From a virus, in IMG/VR virus record IMGVR_UViG_3300032116_000365, positions 1 through 46,245 of that record: a DNA stretch of 46,245 nt, one strand, 5' to 3'. Both the position numbers and the translations under genes were made by a program. Below the pieces are notes generated by a model. The model was not told where the DNA came from, did not search any database, and saw nothing but the letters and a program-made list of their open reading frames with translations. Shown in pieces: positions 39,454-46,245 of this stretch (positions are counted from its first letter, which is position 1; each line of letters opens with the position of its first letter).

Positions 39454-40546
39454 CCAGTACCAGATGGGGATTCGAGTTCCCACCACTACTCAGGTCTCGG
39501 TTCCCGGTGGACCAGTCGGATACATCCCGACATGGGATCAGGCCAGCACATCCACTGCGACCGCAACTCCCACCTCCGCCGCTGCCCCTCCCGCTACTCC
39601 AGCCAAGACGGCGGAGCAACTGTACTGGGAGAACCGCACTTCACTCGAAGCGGCTGAGGCTACCGCTCAGCGGCTGCGTGATCAGGAAGCCGTCAAGTCG
39701 TTCTTCGACACGTATGGCATGTCTGCCCTGTGGGGCGGTGCGTGGGACTACATCACGCAGGGCTACACCGATCCGAACCAGATCGCCATGATGCTGTCGA
39801 ACAACCCGACCTACCAGCAGGCGTACTACGCCCGCTTCCCTGCGGTGCAGGCTATCCGCGAGGAGAACAAGAAGCGTCTCGCTGCGGGGCAGCCCCCGAA
39901 GCCGGAGCCGAATCCGGCTGCGTACGTCGCACTGGAGGACGGCTACCGCAAGGCCCTCACGGGCCTGCCGGAGGGAATCTGGGGGGACAGCGGTGACATC
40001 ACCGAATGGATCCTCGGAGACGTGTCGCCCACTGAGGTGGCCGACCGTGCACAGAAGGCGAAGGACTACATCAACTACTCCGCCAACGACTCCATCAAGC
40101 GAGAACTCCGCGAGGTGTGGGGCATGTCGGACACGGAGATGGCTGCCTACATGCTGGACCCGGACAAGTCCATCGACTACCTGACGAAGGAGTACGAGAA
40201 GCGTCAGTCGCACGCGACGGTGGAAGCAGCGGGTGAGGACTCTGGCCTCACCCTGTCGGACTCCTTGTACTCACAGGTGGCTGGCAATGACATGTACGGC
40301 AGGTCGTACGGCAACGCTCTCGCTGGCTTCCAGTCAGTGGCTGAGATCGAGGATGCATACAACCGCCTCGGTCGGCTGTCGGGGATCACAACGAACACAG
40401 ACGAACTGGTGACTGACCAGTTCGGTCTGGCTGGTGCTGCTGATGCGGCAGCGAAGAAGAAGGGTCTCGCGTCGCAGGAGCGTGCGCGGTTCTCAGGCCA
40501 GTCCGGCCTGAGCAAGAACTCCCTCTCCGCGAAGAGGGCTCAGTAG
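39446..40546 (+). CDS. Hypothetical structural protein
   Basis: This 366-residue protein starts at ATG 39446 inside the previous gene's end. A Thr/Ala/Pro-rich linker (~30-55) separates a short N-terminus from a helical body with aromatic motifs (SALWGGAWDYITQGYTDP, YYARFPAVQAIREENKKR). The helical content and position resemble internal virion proteins of short-tailed phages. The C-terminus is basic. Confidence 0.6.
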   Translation: MANQYQMGIRVPTTTQVSVPGGPVGYIPTWDQASTSTATATPTSAAAPPATPAKTAEQLYWENRTSLEAAEATAQRLRDQEAVKSFFDTYGMSALWGGAWDYITQGYTDPNQIAMMLSNNPTYQQAYYARFPAVQAIREENKKRLAAGQPPKPEPNPAAYVALEDGYRKALTGLPEGIWGDSGDITEWILGDVSPTEVADRAQKAKDYINYSANDSIKRELREVWGMSDTEMAAYMLDPDKSIDYLTKEYEKRQSHATVEAAGEDSGLTLSDSLYSQVAGNDMYGRSYGNALAGFQSVAEIEDAYNRLGRLSGITTNTDELVTDQFGLAGAADAAAKKKGLASQERARFSGQSGLSKNSLSAKRAQ

Positions 40547-40556
40547 GAGGTATGGC

Positions 40557-40760
40557 ATGACGACTGCGGCAGCACGCGATGAGTGGGAGCGGGTTCAGGA
40601 CCGGGCTAACGGCCAGAACAACCCGCTCACAGGCAAGCCGAATCTGACCGTCGCCAACGACGGCGACAAGGATGGTGTGCCGAAGGCGAAGGATCCGGCG
40701 AACATCAAGTCCGGAGAAGACCTCGACGACACCAAGCCCGAGATCGGTGCAAAGCCATGA
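40557..40760 (+). CDS. Small hydrophilic protein
   Basis: This 67-residue protein starts at ATG 40557 after AGGAGG. Very polar and probably disordered (GDKDGVPKAKDPANIKSGED). Coupled to the next gene by ATGA. The function is unknown. Confidence 0.6.
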   Translation: MTTAAARDEWERVQDRANGQNNPLTGKPNLTVANDGDKDGVPKAKDPANIKSGEDLDDTKPEIGAKP

Positions 40761-40861
40761 GCACTCCCGACCCCGAATACACAGTAGAGGTTGACCACGA
40801 CTTCGAGCCCTTCGTTGAGGGCGAGGAGAACGACACTGACGAGGAGGCCACTGATGCGTAA
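40757..40861 (+). CDS. 34-residue acidic peptide
   Basis: ATG 40757 overlaps the previous stop (ATGA) and the stop overlaps the next ATG. The chain is highly acidic (FVEGEENDTDEEATDA). Tight overlaps on both sides support translation. The function is unknown. Confidence 0.5.
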   Translation: MSTPDPEYTVEVDHDFEPFVEGEENDTDEEATDA

Positions 40862-41261
40862 GAACGTCAGTGAGGTGATTGCGTGGCTTGACCATCAGGT
40901 CAAGCACCCCACCCAGAACTGGCAGCACATGTGCATGTCCTCCGCCCGTCAGGCGTGGGGGCAGGCACCGTGGGCTCCGTCTGCTCGACTCGCCTACGCG
41001 AGGGTTCCGAAGAACCGGCTGCATCGCAGCCTCCCGAAGGATGTTCCCGCTGGGGCCGTGTGCTTCGGTCTCCTGAACACCACCTACGGACACGCTTGGA
41101 TCTCAGCCGGTAACGGCATGGGCTACTCGGTGGACTACAAGCGTCGAGGCCAGATCGACAAGGTTCCAGTGAACCTTCCGGGCTGGACGAAGGACCCGAA
41201 GGTTACGTGGACTGACTGGTCCCCGTTCGGGGATCTGCCCATTCACAAGCCACATCACTGA
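40854..41261 (+). CDS. CHAP-like endolysin candidate
   Basis: This 135-residue protein starts at ATG 40854, six bases after GAGGAGG. Cys27 (HMCMSSARQAWG), AGAVCFG and His80 (YGHAWISAG) follow the CHAP-type Cys...His order, as in the 38038 gene. No wall-binding domain is attached; the separate PG-binding protein at 5350 could supply it. A membrane protein follows, giving a lysin-plus-membrane-protein pair. The alternative is a second virion hydrolase. Confidence 0.6.
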   Translation: MRKNVSEVIAWLDHQVKHPTQNWQHMCMSSARQAWGQAPWAPSARLAYARVPKNRLHRSLPKDVPAGAVCFGLLNTTYGHAWISAGNGMGYSVDYKRRGQIDKVPVNLPGWTKDPKVTWTDWSPFGDLPIHKPHH

Positions 41262-41289
41262 GCATCGGTAAGAAAGGGCAGTAACGGTC

Positions 41290-41811
41290 ATGAGCGACGG
41301 CAGGCGCATCATCATCTTCCTTGTGGCCCTGATTGGCTTGCTGTCCCTGACGCTGGTGGCGGCTGTCGTGGCTAATGCTGGGGTGTGGCTTCAGCAGTAC
41401 GGCAAGGCTGAGGGTGTGGCTTGTGACGAGGGCTGGTCTGAGTCGTGGGCGATGTGGGTAAACGACGGCACGGGTGGTTTCGTCTGCACCCGTGAAGTGG
41501 ACGACCCGTCGCAGCCCGTCCCGGCTGCTGCCGAGCCTGCCGCTCCCGCGCCCACGACGTACGTTTGGGTTTACGGTGGCGACTTCACCCTCCCAGCAAA
41601 CTACGGCCCCGGCTCGAACCGCTTAGCCTTCAACATTTGCAGCGCCCACACATCAGGCCTCTACACTGGCAACCCGAGGGCGATGAGGGTCAACCAGCCC
41701 ACCTCCGTGGTGGCGTTCTCCTACAATGCCACGACCCGCGTGTACACTCTCCAAAATCTCACGGCGTCCGTTGTTGTTGCAGGCGCTGAACTTGAGTGTG
41801 AAGTCTTGTGA
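41290..41811 (+). CDS. Membrane-anchored protein after the lysin
   Basis: This 173-residue protein starts at ATG 41290 after AAAGGG. Residues 7-33 (IIIFLVALIGLLSLTLVAAV...) form one membrane helix preceded by Arg residues, so the rest should be outside. The exported part has a Pro/Ala linker (VPAAAEPAAPAP) and a beta-rich end with four Cys overall. Its position suggests a holin/spanin-like or surface role; only one helix makes a classical holin less likely. Confidence 0.6.
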   Translation: MSDGRRIIIFLVALIGLLSLTLVAAVVANAGVWLQQYGKAEGVACDEGWSESWAMWVNDGTGGFVCTREVDDPSQPVPAAAEPAAPAPTTYVWVYGGDFTLPANYGPGSNRLAFNICSAHTSGLYTGNPRAMRVNQPTSVVAFSYNATTRVYTLQNLTASVVVAGAELECEVL

Positions 41812-41930
41812 AACTTCCACGAGTTCACGAACCCATCTGGTGCGCCGACGTCGTACGAGATGGAAGTCGAGTGCCCCTGACCTCTAGTTCCCCGTTAGGC
41901 GGGGGTGGATTGGATTCGACAGACTTCTAG
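41808..41930 (+). CDS. Possible 40-codon frame running into the tmRNA-like gene
   Basis: GTG 41808 overlaps the previous stop (GTGA) and the frame (LPRVHEPIWCADVVRDGSRV...) ends at TAG 41928-41930, inside the tmRNA-like sequence. The only support is the coupled start. If translated, ribosomes would pass through the 5' half of the RNA structure. Confidence 0.25.
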   Translation: MKLPRVHEPIWCADVVRDGSRVPLTSSSPLGGGGLDSTDF

Positions 41931-41980
41931 AACCCCACGAGGGAAGAGTCTGGACCCCGGTTCGATTCCGGGCACCTCCA
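41901..41980 (+). ncRNA. tmRNA-like RNA reduced to its tRNA-like domain
   Basis: Acceptor stem GGGGGTG (41901-41907) pairs with CACCTCC (41973-41979) and includes a G3-U70 pair, the alanyl-tRNA synthetase identity element; A41980 is the discriminator. GGATTCGAC (41912-41920) is the conserved D-loop-type segment of tmRNA, GGAC (41952-41955) the conserved linker, and CCCGG-TTCGATT-CCGGG (41956-41972) a perfect T arm. Where normal tmRNA holds ~250 nt of tag message and pseudoknots, this has a 6-bp stem CAGACT/AGTCTG (41920-41925, 41947-41952) with an inner CCC-ACGA-GGG hairpin. CCA would be added after transcription. It could be charged with Ala and bind SmpB but carries no tag. Confidence 0.75.
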
Positions 41981-41983
41981 CAC

Positions 41984-42010
41984 AGCACAGGATCCACCGG
42001 CCCCTGTGCT
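41984..42010 (+). other. Stem-loop after the tmRNA-like RNA
   Basis: AGCACAGG (41984-41991) pairs with CCTGTGCT (42003-42010), 8 bp with an 11-nt loop. It starts four bases after the discriminator. There is no U-tract, so it may guide 3' processing more than termination. The rest of 42011-42103 holds no gene that I can support, only the ribosome binding region of the scaffold gene. Confidence 0.5.
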
Positions 42011-42103
42011 CGTATAAGTCCGGTAGTCACTTCTTCAACCCATTCCCCTGTGGGCTGGACGTGTGGCGAATCAACAGTTAGTTGACACCAATAGGGAGTA
42101 AGT

Positions 42104-42538
42104 ATGACTGGCACCGAGTACAACCTGTTCGACGAGTCTGACAACTCTTCGGATCTTCCGAAGAAGTTGCGGGCCAAGATCAAGGAACTTCAGGACTCGC
42201 TCGATGAGGCCAATGGCCGCATCAGTGAGTACACGCAGCGTGACCGCACCGAGTCCATCGGACAGGTGCTTCAGCGTTACAACCTGAACCCGAAGATCGC
42301 CGACCTCGTACCCAAGGACATTGAGGGCGAAGCCCTCGATCAGTGGGTCGCGGACTACGCCGACGTGTTCGGTGTCACCCCGCCTGCACAGCAGGCTTCA
42401 CAGCCTGCTTACGCGGGCGACGTCAATCGGATGGCCGCTCTTGAGCAGAGCGGGCAGCCCTCAGTAGCGATGAACGATCTTGCACAGATCGAGCAGATGT
42501 CGCCTGAGGAACTGCTTGCGATGCTCGGCGGTCGCTAA
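42104..42538 (+). CDS. Scaffolding protein
   Basis: This 144-residue protein starts at ATG 42104. It is acidic and helical, with a coiled-coil segment (KLRAKIKELQDSLDEANGRI), a central helix pair and a C-terminal ALEQSGQ...ELLAMLGGR. These features, and its position directly before the major capsid gene, fit a capsid scaffold. It would guide prohead assembly and then leave. Confidence 0.8.
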   Translation: MTGTEYNLFDESDNSSDLPKKLRAKIKELQDSLDEANGRISEYTQRDRTESIGQVLQRYNLNPKIADLVPKDIEGEALDQWVADYADVFGVTPPAQQASQPAYAGDVNRMAALEQSGQPSVAMNDLAQIEQMSPEELLAMLGGR

Positions 42539-42565
42539 CCACTCTCTCTCTGGAGGTAACATACT

Positions 42566-43906
42566 ATGGCACTTTCTGGTGCAACCCCCCCCACGCCTGA
42601 CGGCGAGGGCTACAAGGGCGGCGGCACTGCCGCTCCCCCCGGTCGTTCGCTCAACGCCGACCAGCACGCTGGCGGTGGCCCGGCCCTGACGGGTTCTGGC
42701 GTCGGCGCTGGTGGCAACCTGTACACCAACGGCAAGTCGACGGAACTGGCCTTTCCGACCGCTGCTAGCGGTCTCGTCGGTGCTGGCGGCGTCGCTGACG
42801 GTTCGCTCGTCATCGAGAAGACCTTCGACAAGGTCATTCGCTGGCGCAACCGGCTGGAGCCGATGTACCGCAACTTCGCCGGGGTCAGCCTCGTTCGCGA
42901 TGCTGCGTTCCCCGGCTCGAAGGTCACCCTGTTCCGCACTGGTGCGGCAGGGCTGGCTCTCGCCACCACCCCTCTCTCCGAGTACGCGGATCCCGATGCG
43001 GTTCCGCTGCCCGGCCTTGAGGACAAGATGGATGTGTCGGTCGACGAGTACGGCAACAGCACGGTTGTCACCAACCGGCTGAAGCGGTTCTCGTGGCAGG
43101 ACATCAGCCCCATGCAGATCGAGTACGTGCGGCGCAACATGGCCGACACCACGGACGCGATCTTCGCCAACGCTCTGTTCTCCCTCACTGGTGGGTGGAA
43201 CGGCGGCGGCGTGCGGCAGGCTGTCGCAGGCGCGAGTGGGAAGATCGGCCTCACTGGCAAGGGCCAGATGAACGACGACAAGTTGTACCCGGCAGCGGGA
43301 CGTCACGGCCTCATCGGCACCGACCTTGCTGGTGCTGCTGCGACTACCGCTCTCGGTGGTGCGGCGGTTGCCGCTGCTCCGGGTAGCGTCCTGACTCCGG
43401 CGCACATCCGGAAGATCGTCGCGCACTTCCGTTCGCTCGGCGTCCTTCCGTTCGGTGATGGCACCTACAAGGCGACCATCACGCCGGATGTCTCCATCTC
43501 GCTCCGTGAGTCCACGGATCTTGCTGGATGGCGCTACCCCCATCTGGAGGAGAACGCGAACGGCAACATCTGGCGGGGAACCGTCGGGGTGTTCGAGGGC
43601 GTGACCTTCATCGAAGGCGGGCAGTTCCGTGGCATGAACAAGGGTCAGACTGTTGGCAACGTCAACAGCATGATCAACATTGCCCCTGAGATGCCCGTCG
43701 GCACTGCCCAGACCGCGTGGGACAACATCCTCTTCTTCGGCCCCGAGGGCATTGGAGAGGTCGTCGTGGAGGAGTCGCACGCTGTTGTGACTCCGACCAA
43801 TGACAAGTTCGGACGCCTGTTCGGCCTCGGCTGGATTGGCTGCTTCGGTGCGACTGTCTACGACAACAACGCGATCCTCGCTGTTGCTGCTCTGAGCAGC
43901 AAGTAG
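42566..43906 (+). CDS. Major capsid protein (HK97-fold type)
   Basis: This 446-residue protein starts at ATG 42566, nine bases after GGAGG. A Gly-rich N-terminal arm (~1-55) leads to VIRWRNRLEPMYRNFAGV, a beta-rich P-domain-like region (GSKVTLFRTGAAGL) and a final domain containing NILFFGPEGIGEVVVEESHA. Length, position after the scaffold and secondary-structure order support the HK97 fold. No protease gene is seen nearby. Confidence 0.85.
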   Translation: MALSGATPPTPDGEGYKGGGTAAPPGRSLNADQHAGGGPALTGSGVGAGGNLYTNGKSTELAFPTAASGLVGAGGVADGSLVIEKTFDKVIRWRNRLEPMYRNFAGVSLVRDAAFPGSKVTLFRTGAAGLALATTPLSEYADPDAVPLPGLEDKMDVSVDEYGNSTVVTNRLKRFSWQDISPMQIEYVRRNMADTTDAIFANALFSLTGGWNGGGVRQAVAGASGKIGLTGKGQMNDDKLYPAAGRHGLIGTDLAGAAATTALGGAAVAAAPGSVLTPAHIRKIVAHFRSLGVLPFGDGTYKATITPDVSISLRESTDLAGWRYPHLEENANGNIWRGTVGVFEGVTFIEGGQFRGMNKGQTVGNVNSMINIAPEMPVGTAQTAWDNILFFGPEGIGEVVVEESHAVVTPTNDKFGRLFGLGWIGCFGATVYDNNAILAVAALSSK

Positions 43907-43914
43907 CAACCTGC

Positions 43915-43954
43915 TGTCGGACCCTCGATGCTATGATGCGTTGAGGGTCCGACA
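43915..43954 (+). other. 12-bp stem-loop between capsid and endonuclease genes
   Basis: TGTCGGACCCTC (43915-43926) pairs perfectly with GAGGGTCCGACA (43943-43954); loop of 16. The loop contains TGCTATGAT, the same -10-like element as phage promoters elsewhere in the window. It could attenuate capsid transcripts and give the endonuclease its own weak promoter. No U-tract follows. Confidence 0.55.
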
Positions 43955-43965
43955 CAGGAGGAAGC

Positions 43966-44445
43966 ATGAAGGCGTGTACGAAGTGCGGCGAGACCAAGCC
44001 GCTCAGCAAGTTCCCCACCGAGAAGCGAGCGAAGGACGGTCGACGCTCGCAGTGCACCAAGTGTCGCTACGAAGCGCGTAAGGCTGTCAAGACTGAGGCC
44101 GATCTAGCGAAGCAGCGTGACTACCAGCGCATGTGGTGGGAGAAGAACAAGCACCTGAAGAAGGCGCAGATGAGGGACAACCACCTCCTCACTCGCTACA
44201 AGATGAACCAAGCCCAGTTCGATGAGATGCTCGCGGCACAAGGAGGCGTGTGCCTCCTCTGCGGAAGCGACGATCCTCAGGGCAAGAACTGGCAGGTAGA
44301 CCACGACCACTCCTGCTGCGAAGGCAGCAGAACGTGCGGGAAGTGCATCAGGGGACTGCTGTGTGCACCGTGCAACACAGGTCTCGGGTCGTTCAAGGAC
44401 GACCCGGATCTGCTTAGGAAAGCGATTCACTATCTGGAGGGCTAA
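43966..44445 (+). CDS. Endonuclease VII-like HNH protein (copy 2), homing-type
   Basis: This 159-residue protein starts at ATG 43966 after AGGAGGAAG. N-terminal ribbon (C4, C7, C30, C33), C96-x2-C99, catalytic VDHDH (111-115), extra Cys (CC, CGKC), RGLLC (129-133) and CN (136-137). Its location between the major capsid and fibre genes, behind its own stem-loop, fits a free-standing homing endonuclease that has entered the late operon. It shares the N-terminal layout with the 7843 protein. Confidence 0.85.
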   Translation: MKACTKCGETKPLSKFPTEKRAKDGRRSQCTKCRYEARKAVKTEADLAKQRDYQRMWWEKNKHLKKAQMRDNHLLTRYKMNQAQFDEMLAAQGGVCLLCGSDDPQGKNWQVDHDHSCCEGSRTCGKCIRGLLCAPCNTGLGSFKDDPDLLRKAIHYLEG

Positions 44446-44861
44446 TGCCACTGCTCCGCCCCATGACTCACTCAGGGATCACCTACCCCCTGACACCGGA
44501 CGACAAGGGCAACTGCCCCGCTTGCCCAGAGAAGTGGTTCCACGTCAACTTCGACAGTGAGTACAACGGCGGGCATCAGGGCTTCTACATCCAACTGGAC
44601 GACGGGCAGTTCCGGTACGTCACCACTGGCACAGTGAACGACGCACTTGACGCTGGCTTCCCGCAGGACCGCCTCTACGAGGTCGGTCGCGACGGCTACT
44701 ACCTGACCATGGACGAGGCTCGCAGGGCGATCCCCGCGCCCGTCCATGGAGTCCACTACGTGGACGACTTCAACACCGAGTTCCAAGACTTCTTCGTCGT
44801 CTGCGATGACGACGACCACACCCCATACGCCGAAGCACACGTAGCGGAGTTGATTCGATGA
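44445..44861 (+). CDS. Hypothetical protein before the fibre
   Basis: This 138-residue protein starts at ATG 44445 (TAATG overlap). A CPACPEKWFHV motif near residue 24 and an acidic C-terminus (VVCDDDDHTPYAEAHV) are visible. It is beta-rich (GFYIQLDDGQFRYVTTGTVN). The ATGA overlap with the fibre gene suggests a fibre-associated protein or chaperone; this is inference. Confidence 0.6.
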   Translation: MPLLRPMTHSGITYPLTPDDKGNCPACPEKWFHVNFDSEYNGGHQGFYIQLDDGQFRYVTTGTVNDALDAGFPQDRLYEVGRDGYYLTMDEARRAIPAPVHGVHYVDDFNTEFQDFFVVCDDDDHTPYAEAHVAELIR

Positions 44862-46231
44862 GCCACTTCAAGGCTGGAGATCAGGGCCACCTTCAGGAGC
44901 ACAACTACTGGGCTGACTTCATCGACGACGTGAAGGATCCCGCTTCCCGTGGCAAGTACCCCGGCATCGCTGGTGCTGATGGCCCTCCCGGTGATCCGGG
45001 TCCGGGTGCGATGTACGAGCAGAATCCGCCGACTGTGCGAACGGTCGGCAAGATCGGTGGGCCACTGGTCACGGGTGACCTGTGGATCGACAAGGACGCT
45101 GTCCTCACCGCGTACGAACTGATCGGTTCCCCGACTGCCCCGGCGAACCCGGTTGACGGTCAGATCTGGTACAACACGGGCACCGCGCTGATGTCGCACT
45201 GGAATGACACCACCAAGGCGTGGGTCCCGATGGGCGTCACGAACGGCCCCGCTGGTGCAACTGGACCGCAGGGTCCGCAGGGTATCCCCGGCAACAAGCC
45301 GGTCATCGGCTGGACTTCGGTCACCCTCCCCGCTGGGTCTACCCCGACTATCTCGTACTCCGGTGACGGCTCTGCCGCCACCCCGTACATGGTGGAGGTT
45401 GGCCTGCCCATCGGCCCGCAAGGGGCGAAGGGTGACAAGGGTGACAAGGGTGATACGGGTGCAGCGGGTACGAGCATCCACATCACGGGTGCGGTAGCAA
45501 ACGCTGCTGCGCTTCCCGCTACGGGTGCTCTGGATGACGGTCACATCACGCTGGACACCGGACACCTGTGGGTGTGGGACGGCACGGTGTGGCAGGACGC
45601 TGGCAACGTGACGGGCCCTACGGGCCCTCAGGGCGTTCAGGGCGTTGCCGGTCCCACGGGTACGGCTGCCACGGTTTCGGTCGGTACGGTGGCTACAGGA
45701 GCCGCCTCGGCGGTAGTGAACAGCGGCACGACTAGTGCAGCGGTTCTCGACTTCACTCTGGAGAAGGGTGACAAGGGAGACAAGGGCGATAAGGGCGACA
45801 TTGGCCCGAACCCCGTCTTCACGGTGGGCACAGTCACGGAGGGCACCATCCCCTCCGTGACGATCAACCCTGTCGCAGGGAAGCCGACGGAGTTCACCGT
45901 CGACTTCGTGATGCGGAAGTCGCTGATCCCCCCGTACACGGTCACCGACAAGGACAAGGTTCTCACCGTCAACGCGACGGGTGCCGCGCTGGAGTGGGCG
46001 AAGGGCAGCAGCCTTGAACTGGCTGACGCCACGATCCCCGCTGACGACCCCCACAGGCCGGGGAACACCGCCGGGGTCGGCGTCGGTATCCGCGCTGCCC
46101 GCAGCGATCACGTCCACCCCCGAGAGGTCCCGGCTACCGTTGCTGCGGACATTGGCAAGTTCTTCGTCGTCGGCGCTGCCGCGACAGGTGAATGGGCACG
46201 TCCCACATTCGGTCAAATGGCAGGAAGGTAG
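44858..46231 (+). CDS. Collagen-like tail fibre protein
   Basis: This 457-residue protein starts at ATG 44858. Gly-X-Y blocks occur at GADGPPGDPGPG (~42), GPAGATGPQGPQGIPGN (~130), GPQGAKGDKGDKGDTGAAG (~187), GPTGPQGVQGVAGPTG (~253) and KGDKGDKGDKGDIGPN (~305), separated by beta domains. Collagen-like blocks form trimeric stalks in phage fibres. The C-terminus (FFVVGAAATGEWARPTFGQ) is probably the tip. It likely binds the host surface. A further gene begins three bases after its stop. Confidence 0.85.
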   Translation: MSHFKAGDQGHLQEHNYWADFIDDVKDPASRGKYPGIAGADGPPGDPGPGAMYEQNPPTVRTVGKIGGPLVTGDLWIDKDAVLTAYELIGSPTAPANPVDGQIWYNTGTALMSHWNDTTKAWVPMGVTNGPAGATGPQGPQGIPGNKPVIGWTSVTLPAGSTPTISYSGDGSAATPYMVEVGLPIGPQGAKGDKGDKGDTGAAGTSIHITGAVANAAALPATGALDDGHITLDTGHLWVWDGTVWQDAGNVTGPTGPQGVQGVAGPTGTAATVSVGTVATGAASAVVNSGTTSAAVLDFTLEKGDKGDKGDKGDIGPNPVFTVGTVTEGTIPSVTINPVAGKPTEFTVDFVMRKSLIPPYTVTDKDKVLTVNATGAALEWAKGSSLELADATIPADDPHRPGNTAGVGVGIRAARSDHVHPREVPATVAADIGKFFVVGAAATGEWARPTFGQMAGR

Positions 46232-46234
46232 ATC

Positions 46235-46245
46235 ATGGCATCGCA
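46235..46245 (+). CDS. Start of a further tail gene, cut by the window edge
   Basis: ATG 46235 follows the fibre stop by three bases, after GGAAGG (46225-46230). Only MAS and part of a fourth codon are visible. It is probably another fibre-module gene; the partial gene ending at 111 may be its far end with sequence missing between. Confidence 0.5.

Noticed and set aside
41953-41980. T arm and acceptor end as an attP core for integration into a host tmRNA gene
   Set aside because: An attP core would explain only the 3' part. The conserved 5' acceptor strand and GGATTCGAC segment are also present, and the integrase lies about 10 kb away even across the joined window ends. It remains possible that integration and the RNA share sequence, but it is not the simplest reading.
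42461-43909. 482-codon open frame opposite the major capsid gene
   Set aside because: It is the reverse complement of a G+C-rich, strongly biased coding gene; composition and lack of a ribosome binding site mark it as a shadow. The same applies to long antisense frames under terL (24682-26376) and the giant gene.
1-46245. Possible exact circular closure of the window
   Set aside because: Joining 46245 to 1 gives an unnatural frame from ATG 46235, while the natural frame at 1-111 is one base out. The two ends belong to the same neighbourhood, but sequence is probably missing between them.

Overview
The window is 46.2 kb of a double-stranded DNA bacteriophage of an actinobacterium. The actinobacterial host is inferred from a WhiB-family regulator, a resuscitation-promoting-factor (Rpf)-like muralytic protein, G+C-rich codon use and frequent GTG starts. 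A tyrosine integrase suggests a temperate phage or one of temperate descent, although no immunity repressor is recognisable. A terminase, portal, scaffold and major capsid protein are present, but no tape-measure or tail-tube gene is seen. Instead there is one 2656-residue virion protein. This suggests a short-tailed (podovirus-like) particle; that is inference.

Layout. (1) 24367 to the right end, continuing at 1-5544, is the late rightward operon: terminase, portal, small virion proteins, the giant protein, internal or structural proteins, two CHAP-like lysins, an 80-nt tmRNA-like RNA, scaffold, major capsid, a homing-type endonuclease VII, collagen-like tail fibre, a Cys-rich tail protein, tail adaptor proteins and a peptidoglycan-binding protein. 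It ends at a strong terminator near 5575-5609. Both window ends fall in the same fibre gene neighbourhood. (2) 5646-6623 is the integrase, leftward. (3) 6624-6997 is a divergent control region with inverted repeats and two candidate promoters. (4) 6998-14910 is a rightward early operon: Cas4/RecB-like nuclease, endonuclease VII, RecA-fold ATPase, Rpf-like lysin, two PD-(D/E)XK resolvase-like nucleases, WhiB, a primase split over two genes, a phosphoesterase and a sigma-like protein. (5) 14992-23433 is a leftward block of about 24 small genes, many encoding zinc-ribbon or single-helix membrane proteins, cut into transcription units by repeated promoter/leader modules and UUCG-capped hairpins. 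The early and leftward operons converge on a bidirectional terminator at 14931-14962. (6) 23434-24366 is a 0.9-kb gene-free region with a DnaA box, a less G+C-rich patch, a candidate late promoter and a row of hairpins upstream of the terminase.

How it works together. The early operon supplies primase, a helicase-like ATPase and recombination nucleases but no DNA polymerase, so host polymerase is presumably used. WhiB, the sigma-like protein and an AT-hook-like protein are candidate regulators. Genes are packed with ATGA/GTGA overlaps, implying translational coupling, and start codons were chosen mainly from these overlaps and from ribosome binding sites.

The most unusual object is an 80-nt RNA at 41901-41980. 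It keeps the diagnostic parts of the tmRNA tRNA-like domain (acceptor stem with G3-U70, GGATTCGAC, GGAC linker, T arm), but the whole message and pseudoknot region is replaced by one short stem-loop.
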